DNA from: Vibrio scophthalmi LMG 19158
GTDB lineage: Bacteria > Pseudomonadota > Gammaproteobacteria > Enterobacterales > Vibrionaceae
DNA length: 43,675 nt
Assembly: GCF_000222585.1 (NCBI RefSeq)
Contig: NZ_AFWE01000072.1
Coordinates: forward strand, 1 to 43,675
Direction of reading: 5' to 3'
The position numbers and the translations under genes are program-made. Of the stretch, positions 26,845 through 36,627 are shown piece by piece; the stretch's first letter is position 1, and every line of letters starts with the position of its first letter. The notes under the pieces are model-generated. The model searched no databases, was not told where the DNA came from, and was given only the letters and a program-made list of their open reading frames with translations.

Positions 26845-27299
26845 AAACGTTCAATACCGCGTTTCAATCTTTCGCTTTATGGTTTTCAGATTCAGCCCTA
26901 TGGGTACTCTTTTTTAGTGGTTTTCTTAGTGCAACCTTATTACCCGGTGGATCTGAGGCTGGGTTGATTGCGACGCTAAGCCTCAACCAATATTCTGCCG
27001 TTATGATTATTGCTGTTGCGACTATCGGCAACACTTTAGGTGGTTTAACCAATTATTGGTTAGGGCTGTGGCTGCCTAATAGAACTCAGAATGAAAAGCA
27101 TGGTCATAAAGCCATGCATTGGCTGCAGAAATACGGCTACTGGTCATTGCTGTTTAGTTGGTTACCGATCATTGGTGATCCTTTATGTTTAGCGGCAGGG
27201 TGGTTACGGATGCGATTTTGGCCATCGTTTTGGCTTATTTTGATTGGCAAAGCATTCCGTTACACACTTCTTACCGCGCTTTATTACGGTTTTTTCTAA
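26838..27299 (+). CDS. yqaA: YqaA family inner-membrane protein (DedA/VTT-like)
   Basis: This is a 153-residue membrane protein with about four hydrophobic segments and the family stretches LWVLFFSGFLSATLLPGGSEAGL, TIGNTLGGLTNYWLG and WLPIIGDPLCLAAGWLRM. DedA-type VTT proteins are implicated in lipid flipping and membrane homeostasis, but the role of YqaA is not established. The start overlaps the preceding gene's stop and the next gene begins nine bases later, so it sits in the middle of a tight transcript. Confidence 0.88.
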   Translation: MLETFNTAFQSFALWFSDSALWVLFFSGFLSATLLPGGSEAGLIATLSLNQYSAVMIIAVATIGNTLGGLTNYWLGLWLPNRTQNEKHGHKAMHWLQKYGYWSLLFSWLPIIGDPLCLAAGWLRMRFWPSFWLILIGKAFRYTLLTALYYGFF

Positions 27300-27308
27300 G
27301 GAAATACG

Positions 27309-30169
27309 ATGAAGAAATTTTTACTTGGTGCATTTTCTCTGGCCACTCTCGCTGGCTGCACCAGCAATATCGATTATTCCGTACCGTTTTTTTCCTCGCT
27401 GCCACAAGGTGTCACCTTAATCGAAGAGGTTGATGCGGTTGCTGGTAAAGCAACCATCCCATACAGCAAATACCAACTGGATAACGGACTGACGGTGATC
27501 TTAACCCCTGATCATTCCGATCCGCTGGTTCATGTTGATGTGACTTACCATGTTGGTTCAGCACGTGAAGAGATTGGTAAATCCGGCTTTGCACACTTTT
27601 TCGAACATATGATGTTCCAAGGTAGCGAGCACGTTGGTGATCAAGAACATTTTCGTCTGATCACCGAAGCCGGTGGCAGCTTAAATGGCACCACCAACCG
27701 CGATAGAACCAACTATTTTGAAACCGTTCCAGCCAATCAACTGGAAAAAATGTTGTGGCTTGAATCTGATCGCATGGGCTTTTTGCTTGATGCCGTTTCA
27801 CAACGAAAATTTGAAATTCAGCGTGATACGGTTAAAAACGAACGTGCACAAAACTTTGATAACCGCCCTTATGGTTTGATGTGGGAAAAAATGGGTGAGG
27901 CGATGTACGCGGAAGGCCACCCTTATTCATGGCAAACTATTGGTTATGTAGAGGATCTTGACCGTGTGGACGTTAACGATCTCAAAGCATTCTTCCTACG
28001 TTGGTATGGGCCTAATAATGCCGTTTTGACCATCGGTGGTGATATTGATGTCGATCAGACACTCGAGTGGGTAAACAAGTATTTTGGTTCTATTCCAGAA
28101 GGCCCTGCGGTTGAAAATGCGCCGAAGCAACCTGCGCAGCTAAACCAAGATAAATACATCACCTTAGAGGACAAAATTCAGCAACCAATGGTGGTGATTG
28201 GCTGGCCAACGCAATATCGCGGTCATCAAGATGAAATGGCACTGAGCGCATTAGCTTCAGCGTTGGGTGAGGGCGCGAACTCTCTGCTCTATCAGAAATT
28301 AGTTAAAACGCAAAAAGCGGTCGATGCAGGTGCATTCCAAGATTGTGCTGAATTGTCATGTAACTTTTATGTCTATGCGATGGCGCCATCAGGTAAAAAA
28401 GGCCAGTTGCAACCGCTATATAATGAAGTGATGCAGGTGCTGGCACAGTTTGAGGCACAAGGCATTAGCCAAGAGCGCTTGGAACAAATTAGAGGCATGG
28501 CCGAAGCGGATGCTGTCTTTGCGCTGCAAAGCGTAAAAGGCAAAGTCAGCCAGCTCGCGTCCAATGAGACCTTCTATGGTGAACCGGACCGTTTGCAGTC
28601 TCAACTGGCTAATATTCGCCTGGTGACATCTGACTCGGTGATGGCGGCTTACAAGCAATACGTCAATGGTCATCACAAAGTGACCTTGAGTGTCGTACCG
28701 CAAGGTAAACTTGATTTTGCTGTTGCGCCGGCAAGCTTTGTCACTCCAGAGCGTCAGCTACCCGAGTATCAAAAAATTACCGAAGGTGATCTCAATTATC
28801 GCCATGCAGTCGATGATTTTGATCGCGCAATCATGCCAACGGTGGCTGAGCCGGTGAAAGCGCAAATGCCAACCTTGTATCGAGTCTACTTCGATAATGG
28901 TGTTGAACTGCTAGGTACGGTTAGTGATGAAACGCCAACGGTGCAGATGGATATTCGTTTCCCGGCGGGTGAACGCTACGTACCACGAGGTAAAGAAGGC
29001 CTTGCGAACCTGACGGCGGCAATGTTGCAAGAAGGAACGATAGATTCCAGTCTGGAAGAGCTACAAGCACGCGCTTGGATAAAATTGGTAGTCATGTGTC
29101 GATTAATGCGGGCAATTACACCAGTACAATTTCCATTTCGAGCTTAGAGAAATACCTGCCACAAACGTTGGCGGTTGTTGAAGAGGTTCTGTCAAAACCA
29201 GCGTTTAATGAACAAGATTTCGCGCGAGTTAAAAAACAGATGCTTGAAGGTGTGGTCTATCAACATCAAAAGCCAAGTTGGTTAGCGTCGCAAGCAACAC
29301 GTCAAGTGTTGTTTGATGGTTCGATCTATCAACGTGCTAGCGATGGCACCGCTTCATCAATTCAAGGGCTGAGCTTGGATGATGTGAAGCAGTTTTATCG
29401 CAAACAGTACACGCCACAAGGTACACAGATTGTCGTGGTTGGTGATATGAAGCAAAAGGCCATCACCGAACAATTGCGTTTTATTGATGGTTGGCATGGT
29501 GATCCTGCGCCATTGCTGAGACCACAATTGGTGAAGCCACTCAAAGGGCAATCAATCTACCTAGTGGATAAGCCGGGAGCACCGCAAAGTATCGTACGCA
29601 TGGTGCGTCAGGGCCTACCTTTTGATGCCACGGGCGAAGTTTTTCTCACCCAACTCGCTAATTTTAATCTAGCGGGTAACTTTAATAGCCGCTTGAACCA
29701 AAACTTACGTGAAGACAAGGGCTACACTTATGGTGCAAGTGGCTATCTGGCTTCAAACCGTGAGGTTGGGGCTGTGGTATTTTCGGCTCAAGTGCGTGCC
29801 GACGCGACGGTTGCATCGATTAAAGAGATGCAGAGTGAGTTAACGCGTTTTAGTCAATCAGGCCTGACAGAGCAAGAAATGAAATTTTTACGCTTGGCCG
29901 TCGGTCAACAAGATGCACTAAAATATGAAACACCCTCACAGAAGACCAACTTGTTGGGAAGTATTCTCTCATATAGCTTAGATGAGGATTATTTACAGCA
30001 ACGTAATGAGATTGTTGAGCGAGTCGATAAAACCACCCTCGATGCTTTGGCGAAGAAATGGTTTGACCCAAGTGACTACCAAATTATCGTGGTCGGTGAT
30101 GCAACACGCTTGAAGCCGCAACTGGAATCATTACAGATTCCAGTCCAAGAGCTTGAAATTGTCCATTAA
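27309..30169 (+). pseudogene. M16 (insulinase/pitrilysin-family) lipoprotein protease, frameshifted
   Basis: This encodes a zinc metalloprotease lipoprotein, about 952 residues when the frame is repaired. It has a lipoprotein signal ending LAGC (Cys17) and the inverted zinc motif HFFEH in GFAHFFEHMMFQGS, then the inactive second half with DKGYTYGASGY. The first frame (from 27309) runs to 29147; the second half continues in another frame from about 29075 to 30169. Codons read CAA GCA CGC, then GC, then TTG GAT AAA; removing that GC dinucleotide at 29070-29074 (CGCGC) restores LQARLDKIGSH. It has AAGGAA before the ATG. It could be a true inactivating mutation or an assembly error. Confidence 0.88.
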
Positions 30170-30193
30170 AGGACACATTAAGAGTGGATACGT

Positions 30194-30216
30194 AGAGCGG
30201 CAGACCCTGCCGCTCT
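30194..30216. repeat. Perfect 10-pair hairpin after the M16 protease gene
   Basis: AGAGCGGCAG and CTGCCGCTCT flank a three-base ACC loop. No T-run follows on either strand, so it may protect the mRNA 3' end or act as a weak terminator. Confidence 0.6.
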
Positions 30217-30277
30217 TCAAAGTTAACTAGCCAGTTCTGGTTTTTTACGCAGAACAATCAACATAGGCGATCCCATT

Positions 30278-31843
30278 TTGACAGATTTTGCTACGCGATT
30301 AGAGCGAGTGTCCCGTAATCCCGAAGTGTTTAAGACTTTCGGTCGTGGCGTGGAAAGAGAAACCTTGCGTTACAAGCAAGATGGCAAACTTTCTACAACT
30401 CAGCACCCAGATGGATTGGGTTCAGCTTACGCAAACAAATGGATTACGACGGACTTTTCAGAGTCGCTACTTGAGTTTATCACCCCAGTTTCACGTGACA
30501 TTGATACTCTAGTAGCACAACTTGAAGATATTCATCACTTTACTCAAACCAAATTGGGTGAAGAAAAGATGTGGCCACTTTCAATGCCTTGTTATGTTGG
30601 AGACGAGCAAGATATCAATCTCGCCCAATACGGTGATTCGAATTCCGGTAAAATGAAAACGTTATACCGCGAAGGCCTTAAACGTCGCTATGGTAGCTTA
30701 ATGCAGATCATCTCAGGTGTGCATTTTAACTTCTCTTTTCCAGAAACATTCTGGGATCAGTTGTATGGCGAGCAAGATGAAGCGGCGCGTCAAGCGACCA
30801 AGTCAGATGGCTATTTTGCTTTGATTCGTAATTACTACCGCTTTGGTTGGTTAATTCCGTTCTTCTTTGGTGCGTCACCGGCATTGTGCCCATCGTTTAT
30901 TAAAGGTCGTGACACCAAACTACCGTTTGAAAATATCGGCCAAACGCTGTTTTTGCCGCAAGCGACGTCTCTGCGTTTAAGCGACTTGGGTTATACCAAC
31001 AGTGCGCAAAGCGTATTGAAAATCGGCTTTAATAGCATCGAGCAATATCTAGAAGGATTGAACAGTGCTATTCGCACACCTTCACAAGAGTTTGCTGAAA
31101 TTGGCGTAAAAGTCGATGGTGAATACCGTCAGCTAAATAGCAATGTATTGCAAATCGAAAATGAGCTTTATGCACCAATTCGACCAAAGCGCGTAGCCCA
31201 AGATGGCGAGAAGCCGTCAGAAGCACTTACTCGTGCCGGTGTGGAATACATTGAAGTACGTTCATTAGACGTTAACCCATACAGTTCTATTGGCCTAGAC
31301 AAAGACCAAATCCGCTTCCTTGATTTGTTCCTCGCTTGGGCAGCACTGACCGATTCCGACCCAATGGATTTCTGCGAGCAAGCATGCTGGCGTGAGAACT
31401 GGAATAAGGTCATCGTTGAAGGTCGTAAAGTGGGCCTTGAACTGCAAATCGGCTGTAAAGGTGAAACACTGACCCTACAAGAGTGGGCGAAACGCGTATT
31501 TGCCGAGCTAACACAAGTGGCTGTGCAGATGGATAAAGCACTCGGTGGTAATGAATATCAAGCAGTATGCGACAAACTGATGGCTTGGATTGATAACCCA
31601 GAGCTAACGATTTCTGGTCAATTGCTAGAAGACACTAAACGTTTAGGTGGCCTTGGTGGACTAGGTTGTACTTTTGGTAAGCAATACCGCGAGAAGCATC
31701 TTGCTCATCAATACGGCTATTACAATCAAGAGAAAATGGAACAAGAGGTCGCTCGCTCTCGTGAAGCGCAAGCTGCATTAGAAGCGTCAGACACTCAAGA
31801 CTTTGAACAATTCCTAGAAGACTACTTCGCCTATCTAAAGTAG
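30278..31843 (+). CDS. gshA: Glutamate-cysteine ligase
   Basis: GshA joins glutamate and cysteine in the first, rate-limiting step of glutathione synthesis. The 521-residue protein starts [11 protein letters not shown] near residue 22, with [32 protein letters not shown] and [13 protein letters not shown], all hallmarks of the gammaproteobacterial type. The best start is a TTG at 30278, giving [12 protein letters not shown]; there is no good ATG. The gene precedes a lipoprotein gene and luxS, an arrangement familiar from Vibrio. Confidence 0.96.
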   Translation: MTDFATRLERVSRNPEVFKTFGRGVERETLRYKQDGKLSTTQHPDGLGSAYANKWITTDFSESLLEFITPVSRDIDTLVAQLEDIHHFTQTKLGEEKMWPLSMPCYVGDEQDINLAQYGDSNSGKMKTLYREGLKRRYGSLMQIISGVHFNFSFPETFWDQLYGEQDEAARQATKSDGYFALIRNYYRFGWLIPFFFGASPALCPSFIKGRDTKLPFENIGQTLFLPQATSLRLSDLGYTNSAQSVLKIGFNSIEQYLEGLNSAIRTPSQEFAEIGVKVDGEYRQLNSNVLQIENELYAPIRPKRVAQDGEKPSEALTRAGVEYIEVRSLDVNPYSSIGLDKDQIRFLDLFLAWAALTDSDPMDFCEQACWRENWNKVIVEGRKVGLELQIGCKGETLTLQEWAKRVFAELTQVAVQMDKALGGNEYQAVCDKLMAWIDNPELTISGQLLEDTKRLGGLGGLGCTFGKQYREKHLAHQYGYYNQEKMEQEVARSREAQAALEASDTQDFEQFLEDYFAYLK

Positions 31844-31859
31844 AAATAAAGCTGTCATT

Positions 31860-32471
31860 ATGCACAAAGAAAGGATTCTCAAACTGGCGCTATTGATTGG
31901 CGTAACCAGCCTTGCTGGTTGCGCCACCCCGCCGCCAGCGAATCAAAGTAATATCTGTTCTATCTTCCGTGAAAACCCTAGTTGGTACGATGATGCGGTG
32001 GACATGCAAGAAGAATGGGGCACTCCAATTAACATTGCGATGGCATTTGTTAAGCAAGAAAGCAGTTTCCGCCATGATGCTCGACCCCCTAAAGATTACC
32101 TGTTAGGGTTTATCCCATGGGGGCGAGTGAGCAGTGCCTACGGCTATGCACAGGCACAAGATCCTGCATGGGAAGATTTTCAAAAAGCGACTGGTCATGG
32201 CGGTTCACGCACCAGTTTCGATGATGCATTGATGTTTATTGGTTGGTATACCAGTGAAACCCAAAAGCAATTGGGGATTTCAAAATGGGACCCTTACAAT
32301 CAATATCTGGCTTATCACGAAGGTCGTGGTGGTTATAAGCGTAAAACCTATCAAGCTAAGCCCTCATTGATAAAAGTCGCTCGTCGAGTAGAGCAACAAG
32401 CAAAGGATTACGGTTGGCAACTTAAACAGTGCCGCCAAGAGTTGGAAAACAATAGAAGCTGGTTTTTCTAG
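31860..32471 (+). CDS. Lipoprotein with lysozyme-like (SLT) fold
   Basis: This 203-residue protein has a lipoprotein signal, a hydrophobic stretch ending SLAGC. The segment [18 protein letters not shown] resembles the catalytic glutamate motif of lytic transglycosylases, followed by [14 protein letters not shown], which is like their G-Y-A-Q motif. It is likely an outer-membrane or periplasmic murein-acting protein; no activity is established. It starts 16 bases after gshA and ends 17 before luxS, so it is part of that transcript. An ATG start is plausible but its ribosome binding site is weak. Confidence 0.85.
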   Translation: MHKERILKLALLIGVTSLAGCATPPPANQSNICSIFRENPSWYDDAVDMQEEWGTPINIAMAFVKQESSFRHDARPPKDYLLGFIPWGRVSSAYGYAQAQDPAWEDFQKATGHGGSRTSFDDALMFIGWYTSETQKQLGISKWDPYNQYLAYHEGRGGYKRKTYQAKPSLIKVARRVEQQAKDYGWQLKQCRQELENNRSWFF

Positions 32472-32488
32472 CCAGCAGGAGAAGGACA

Positions 32489-33007
32489 ATGCCACTACTA
32501 GATAGCTTTACTGTCGATCATACCCGCATGCATGCACCGGCTGTGCGTGTTGCGAAAACCATGACAACGCCAAAAGGCGACACCATTACTGTGTTTGATT
32601 TGCGTTTTACTGCGCCAAACAAAGACATCTTGTCAGAGAAAGGTATTCACACCTTAGAGCACCTATACGCCGGCTTTATGCGTAATCACCTTAATGGTGA
32701 TGCGGTAGAAATTATTGATATTTCGCCAATGGGGTGTCGTACGGGTTTTTACATGAGCTTGATTGGTACGCCGAGTGAACAACAAGTTGCGACGGCATGG
32801 CTTGCTGCAATGGCTGACGTGTTGACGGTTGAAAGTCAGAACAAAATCCCTGAGCTGAATGAATACCAGTGCGGTACTGCAGCGATGCACTCACTAGAAG
32901 AAGCGAAACAGATTGCGCAAGCAATTATCGCCGCGGGCATTTCAGTGAATAAGAATGACGATCTTGCTCTACCGGCTGAAATGCTCAATGAGCTTCGCGT
33001 CGATTAA
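32489..33007 (+). CDS. luxS: S-ribosylhomocysteine lyase LuxS (autoinducer-2 synthesis)
   Basis: LuxS splits S-ribosylhomocysteine into homocysteine and DPD, the precursor of autoinducer-2. The 172-residue protein has the metal ligands H54 and H58 (HTLEH) and C128 (YQCGTA), catalytic E57, and the active-site C83 in PMGCRTG. AGGAGAAGGA precedes the ATG. It is a cytoplasmic homodimer in the activated methyl cycle, located after gshA and a lipoprotein gene, and ends in a strong bidirectional terminator. Confidence 0.98.
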   Translation: MPLLDSFTVDHTRMHAPAVRVAKTMTTPKGDTITVFDLRFTAPNKDILSEKGIHTLEHLYAGFMRNHLNGDAVEIIDISPMGCRTGFYMSLIGTPSEQQVATAWLAAMADVLTVESQNKIPELNEYQCGTAAMHSLEEAKQIAQAIIAAGISVNKNDDLALPAEMLNELRVD

Positions 33008-33043
33008 TCGATAGCGTTTATTCGCCAAGTTTTGATTTAAAAT

Positions 33044-33072
33044 AAAAAGGAAGGCCGAGGCCTTCCTTTTTT
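33044..33072. terminator. Bidirectional terminator between luxS and the RDD gene
   Basis: AAAAGGAAGGCC (33045-33056) pairs with GGCCTTCCTTTT (33059-33070). T-runs follow on both strands, serving luxS (plus) and the RDD gene (minus). Confidence 0.92.
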
Positions 33073-33099
33073 ATATTGGTGTTTCGCACCAGAGATCGA

Positions 33100-33576
33100 C
33101 TATTGTGCCTTTGGCAGCACGACCACTTGGGTCTTGGCCCAAATATCATGAAAGCCCCGCTTTTGTGGATCGAGTGGTACGGCAAGGTTAGCTAAACCAA
33201 ATCCAGACGTCGCTAGGCGGATTAATGCTTGAGTGACCGTAATGCGACCACCATCCAAGTTGCGCACTTGCAGTTTCCAAGCGCGCATACCCAGTGTTTG
33301 TCCTGCACGAGTCCAGAAGAAAACAAAGAAGTACACCCAAACTGCCGCAAGGTAGAAAGTAAAGATAGGACTCCAGATCGGGTTATTCGACAAGAAGTCG
33401 CCAATATCAGCATACGGGGCGATATTGACCAGATTAAGCGCCATTAAGGCTTGCAACACGGCAACGACAACGCCAGCGGCCAACATCTCAATGGCGATAA
33501 TAATCAAGCTATCGTAAAACAGCGCGCCTAGGCGTCGCATTAAGCCTGCAGATGGAAGTGGCTGGTGGTTGCTCAT
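33100..33576 (-). CDS. RDD family membrane protein
   Basis: This is a 158-residue protein with an N-terminal basic segment (SAGLMRRLGALFYDSLII, typical RDD start) and about three membrane segments, ending in the conserved QTLGMRAWKLQVRNLDG and LDPQKRGFHDIWAKTQVV. The molecular function of the family is not known, though some members are linked to ion exchange. It runs convergent to luxS and divergent to tRNA-Leu. The ribosome binding site is weak. Confidence 0.9.
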   Translation of the reverse strand: MSNHQPLPSAGLMRRLGALFYDSLIIIAIEMLAAGVVVAVLQALMALNLVNIAPYADIGDFLSNNPIWSPIFTFYLAAVWVYFFVFFWTRAGQTLGMRAWKLQVRNLDGGRITVTQALIRLATSGFGLANLAVPLDPQKRGFHDIWAKTQVVVLPKAQ

Positions 33577-33707
33577 AATGGGTTCTCAAACGGTAAATAA
33601 GGCGTCAGGATAATGTTTCAAAACGCTTGTGAAAAGAGAGCTTGCGCACAGCTTGGTGCTTTATGGCGAAATTATCATCAAACGGTTGGTAATTCAGTTT
33701 TTTACAC

Positions 33708-33735
33708 TTGCACGACGCGCGTTGTTACGTATAAT
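33708..33735 (+). promoter_or_regulatory. tRNA-Leu promoter
   Basis: A perfect TATAAT (33730-33735) lies 34 bases before the tRNA. The -35 is poor (TTGCAC at 33708-33713, 16-base spacing). Confidence 0.55.
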
Positions 33736-33769
33736 GCCAATCATCGAAAGGGCAATGCCCCAAGATAAT

Positions 33770-33854
33770 GCCGGTATGGTGAAATTGGTATACACGACGG
33801 ATTCAAAATCCGTTGCCTTCGGGCGTGGCGGTTCAAGTCCGCCTACCGGTACCA
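33770..33854 (+). tRNA. tRNA-Leu(CAA)
   Basis: An 85-base class II tRNA with encoded CCA. Acceptor GCCGGTA pairs with TACCGGT, with the G1-U72 pair also seen in E. coli tRNA-Leu(UAA). The anticodon loop TTCAAAA contains CAA, reading UUG. A long variable arm is present. A terminator follows. Confidence 0.95.
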
Positions 33855-33866
33855 TATTTAAACGAT

Positions 33867-33896
33867 AAAGCCTCGACTCACGTCGGGGCTTTGTTG
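33867..33896 (+). terminator. Terminator of tRNA-Leu
   Basis: AAAGCCTCGAC (33867-33877) pairs with GTCGGGGCTTT (33882-33892), followed by a short, interrupted T-run. Confidence 0.7.
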
Positions 33897-33988
33897 TATC
33901 TGGCTATAGGCTAGCGTGATTCAGCTTCTTGCATTATCGACTCTCTCACCATATACATAATGATATGTTAATCGGTGGTGGGGTGTTT

Positions 33989-34882
33989 ATGTCTCCGTTG
34001 CAACGAGGAAGTACTCTGGCGCTTGCTGGTATCATCATCCTCAGTTTCGATAGCTTACTGGTTCGTTTGACAGATTCTTCCCCCTGGAATCTGCTATTTT
34101 GGCGTGGGCTTATGCAAGCCATCAGTCTGCTGGCCGTCCTACTCATTTTTAACCAGAAAGAACTCAAGCAAAGGTTGCTTCCCCCTCCTGCGAGCGCGCT
34201 TGGGATGGGGGTACTATTTACAGCCTCCACCGTCTGTTTTGTGCTTTCTTTAGATCACACCCAAGTCGCTAGTACGTTAGTGATCGTCAATACCGCTCCC
34301 TTATTTACCGCCATCATCGCTTTTGTGGTGCTTAAAGAAAAACTTCCTTTGCATACCTTACTTGCGATCATTTCGGCCGTTGGCGGCGTGTGGTTGATCT
34401 TTGCTTATGCGCCTAAGACAGGGGAGATCGAAGGGGATCTTTATGCGATTGTCACTGCCATCTCTACGGCAATTTATCTGACGGTTATGCGCTATACTAA
34501 AGGTCAAAATGCCGCGAGTTATATGGTCTGTGCTGGTATTATGATCGCGTTATTTTCCCTATATAAGGGAGCGATGCCTTTAGATATTCAGGGGATGCAT
34601 CTTGTTTATGTCATGGTGTTAGGCGGATTTATTGTGCCGGCTTCCTATCTGTGTATCTCTCAATCGCCAAAATACATACCGGCGGCACAAACAGGCTTAA
34701 TTTTATTATTGGAAATTCTGTTTGGTCCGCTATTTGTGTACTTAATTATTGGCGATGAGCCTTCAACCAATGACATCGTTGGTGGAGGATTGATTCTGTT
34801 CACTCTGATATTGCATACTCTTTGGGAGTTGCGGCTTAGTCGTCATGAAAAAGCAAGCTTGCCACGAAATAAAGTCCCTTGA
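33989..34882 (+). CDS. DMT-superfamily (EamA) transporter
   Basis: This is a membrane protein with about ten segments in two EamA repeats (LALAGIIILSFDSLLVRL; LLAIISAVGGVWLIF; VLGGFIVPASYLCISQSPKYIP). These are drug/metabolite transporter-type exporters; the substrate is unknown. I chose the ATG at 33989 (GGGG about five bases upstream), giving 297 residues, the usual family length; the in-frame residues from 33929 are probably untranslated. It stands alone between tRNA-Leu and a convergent pyrophosphatase gene. Confidence 0.85.
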   Translation: MSPLQRGSTLALAGIIILSFDSLLVRLTDSSPWNLLFWRGLMQAISLLAVLLIFNQKELKQRLLPPPASALGMGVLFTASTVCFVLSLDHTQVASTLVIVNTAPLFTAIIAFVVLKEKLPLHTLLAIISAVGGVWLIFAYAPKTGEIEGDLYAIVTAISTAIYLTVMRYTKGQNAASYMVCAGIMIALFSLYKGAMPLDIQGMHLVYVMVLGGFIVPASYLCISQSPKYIPAAQTGLILLLEILFGPLFVYLIIGDEPSTNDIVGGGLILFTLILHTLWELRLSRHEKASLPRNKVP

Positions 34883-34950
34883 TATTTTCATTGTGCTTTG
34901 GGGCAGGGAGGGGCGTGTAATTTCTTTTGATCGAGTAATTTTCTAAATGA

Positions 34951-34978
34951 AAAAGCTCACCAGTTATGGTGAGCTTTT
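34951..34978. terminator. Bidirectional terminator between the EamA gene and ppa
   Basis: AAAAGCTCACC (34951-34961) and GGTGAGCTTTT (34968-34978) flank a six-base loop. T-runs on both sides serve the convergent genes. Confidence 0.85.
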
Positions 34979-35011
34979 GACGTCAATACGACTAAGAGAT
35001 ACGACAAAGAA

Positions 35012-35667
35012 CTATGGCTTATAGTGACTAATGGCCTGATTAAGTACTTTAGTTGCCTCTTTACTCGACATGATTCCTTGCACTTCTATTTCGCCATCTG
35101 GGCCTTTGTAGTTATCAAACCATATCTTGACGATATCTACGACGCCGGGATATTGCTCTTGCAGTGCTTCGATCGTTTCAACATCTTTAAAAGGTGATTG
35201 CTCAACTACTGGAACCGCAATCAGTTTGTCATCCTGCTGCCCCCATCTAGCATCTTTAGACCACCAATCACGCGAACAGGTGCAACACTGCCTCTCTCCA
35301 TTGCAGAACCGAGCACTAAGATATCCAATGGGTCACCATCCCCTCCGAGCGATTTAGGTAGGGCAGTGCTTGGAATCGTGCCGTAGTTCCCAGGATAGCC
35401 TAGGTAGTGAACAACACGCGGCTGACCGTTTTTAAATTCCCAGTTAATGATAGAGCCGTCGCGCTTGCTAACTTCCCACTTTTCATTGTCACCAGTTGGA
35501 ATTTCAATGATGGCATTCACGGTGCCATTACTATTGGTGCTCGGGATCCCCGATAGATAGTCATGATTGGCTTTAATGGTGTAAGTATCAATCTGGGCAA
35601 AATCGGTCGTTGCCATCGCTGATGCAGAGCTCATGAGCATCGCGGCAAGTAAAAGGTGTTTTTTCAT
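35012..35667 (-). pseudogene. ppa: Secreted family I inorganic pyrophosphatase, frameshifted
   Basis: A gene for a soluble pyrophosphatase with a signal peptide (MKKHLLLAAMLMSSASAMA). Conserved parts are YPGNYGTIP and GDGDPLDILVLG (metal-binding aspartates). Translation from 35667 stops early at 35221 after KMLDGGSRMTN. A one-base shift at the C run 35240-35244 (G5 on the coding strand) restores GG-QQDDKLIAVPV and an open frame to a TAG at 35012, about 218 residues. Loss of the DDK region would remove a catalytic aspartate. Homopolymer errors are common in some sequencing, so real inactivation is uncertain. The start could also be at 35679. Confidence 0.87.
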
Positions 35668-35778
35668 AGCCATTTCCATTTGAAAAGATGAATGAATAGT
35701 CGACTGATTTGATGAAGCTAACATGACAGAATTATTGTGTTTTGAAGAAAATCGCATTCTAAATAGCTTTAATATCAA

Positions 35779-36218
35779 TCAGTAAAACCATTAAATGATG
35801 AATTCATAATATTGGTCAATACCATTGAATAGTAATATTTAAGCTTGCGATGCACTGTTAGTCATTGCTTATGTTTAATTACAAATTAGTTGTTAATTCG
35901 ATAATGCTACGGCCTATTTTGATAAAAATAGAGCGGTTGCTGTTGGTGTTCTGCAATGTGAATATTTGCTGACTGGGAGAATGTTTTAAATTTAATCTAT
36001 GCGAAATAAATTAATGAAGGTTTAAATTTAAATTAATCTTTCATTTGATATTTATTCTCATTTGAGTCGATTTTAAATTAATGTCAACGATAAAAAGTAA
36101 GCCTAACTTCATAAAATGGGATTTTGTTCACGCTTAATGCAACCGGTTGCGCTTTTTTGATCTGTTCATTTTTGCTACAGTTTTTGTGGGTTGATTCTAA
36201 ATCAAATAAAGGAGCTGG
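35779..36218. other. Gene-free region between ppa and the PTS operon
   Basis: About 440 bases, strongly AT-rich, with no gene. Three similar AT blocks (TTTAAATTTAATC at 35985, TTTAAATTTAAATTAATC at 36021, TTTTAAATTAATG at 36071) lie upstream of a perfect LacI-type palindrome at 36139. GATAAT near 35900 is a possible -10 without a convincing -35. The PTS promoter should lie near the palindrome, but I cannot fix it. Confidence 0.6.
36139..36150. promoter_or_regulatory. LacI-family operator upstream of the PTS operon
   Basis: GCAACCGGTTGC is a perfect 12-base palindrome with the central CG and the AA-N-CG-N-TT layout typical of LacI/GalR operators. It lies about 80 bases before the first PTS gene, and a LacI-family regulator is encoded at the end of the same cluster. 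Confidence 0.75.
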
Positions 36219-36527
36219 ATGATGAAGAAGATTTTACTTTGTTGTAGCGCTGGTATGTCGACCAGCATGCTAGTAAAGAAAATGGAACAAGCGGCGCAAG
36301 CTCGTGGTATCGAGTGCCAAATCGAAGCGCTCGCCGTCAATGCGTTCTCTGAAGCGATTAAAGAATACGATGTTTGCTTACTTGGTCCTCAAGTGCGTTT
36401 TCAACTTGAAGACTTGAAGAAAACCGCTGATGAGCACGGTAAAAATATCGCCGCTATCTCAATGCAAGATTATGGAATGATGAAAGGCGATGAGGTGCTC
36501 ACACAAGCACTGAGCTTAATTAACTAA
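36219..36527 (+). CDS. chbB: PTS chitobiose/cellobiose-type EIIB
   Basis: EIIB receives phosphate from EIIA on a cysteine and passes it to the sugar at EIIC. The 102-residue protein begins MMKKILLCCSAGMSTSMLV; the cysteine of CSAGMSTS (C9) is the phospho-site. ATG codons occur at 36219 and 36222; GGAG spacing slightly favours the second. It is the first gene of a five-gene operon, with the LacI-type palindrome upstream. Whether the sugar is chitobiose, cellobiose or both cannot be read from sequence. Confidence 0.93.
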   Translation: MMKKILLCCSAGMSTSMLVKKMEQAAQARGIECQIEALAVNAFSEAIKEYDVCLLGPQVRFQLEDLKKTADEHGKNIAAISMQDYGMMKGDEVLTQALSLIN

Positions 36528-36569
36528 TTCTCAATATAAGTTAAAAACAAATATAAATAAAAAGTGATT

Positions 36570-36593
36570 ACACCTTATTGAAATATAGGGTGT
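36570..36593 (+). repeat. Intercistronic hairpin between chbB and chbC
   Basis: ACACCTTAT and ATAGGGTGT pair over nine bases (one G-T) around a six-base loop, in the 100-base gap between the IIB and IIC genes. It may stabilise the chbB message or reduce read-through. Confidence 0.55.
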
Positions 36594-36627
36594 GGGACTT
36601 TTTACGCCAAAAATAAGGATGGACACT

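Noticed and set aside
27309-30169. Programmed ribosomal frameshift in the M16 gene
   Set aside because: There is no slippery heptamer at the junction; a GC dinucleotide insertion explains it more simply.
30194-30216. Classical terminator after the M16 gene
   Set aside because: The stem is perfect but no T-run follows on either strand, so it is listed only as a hairpin.
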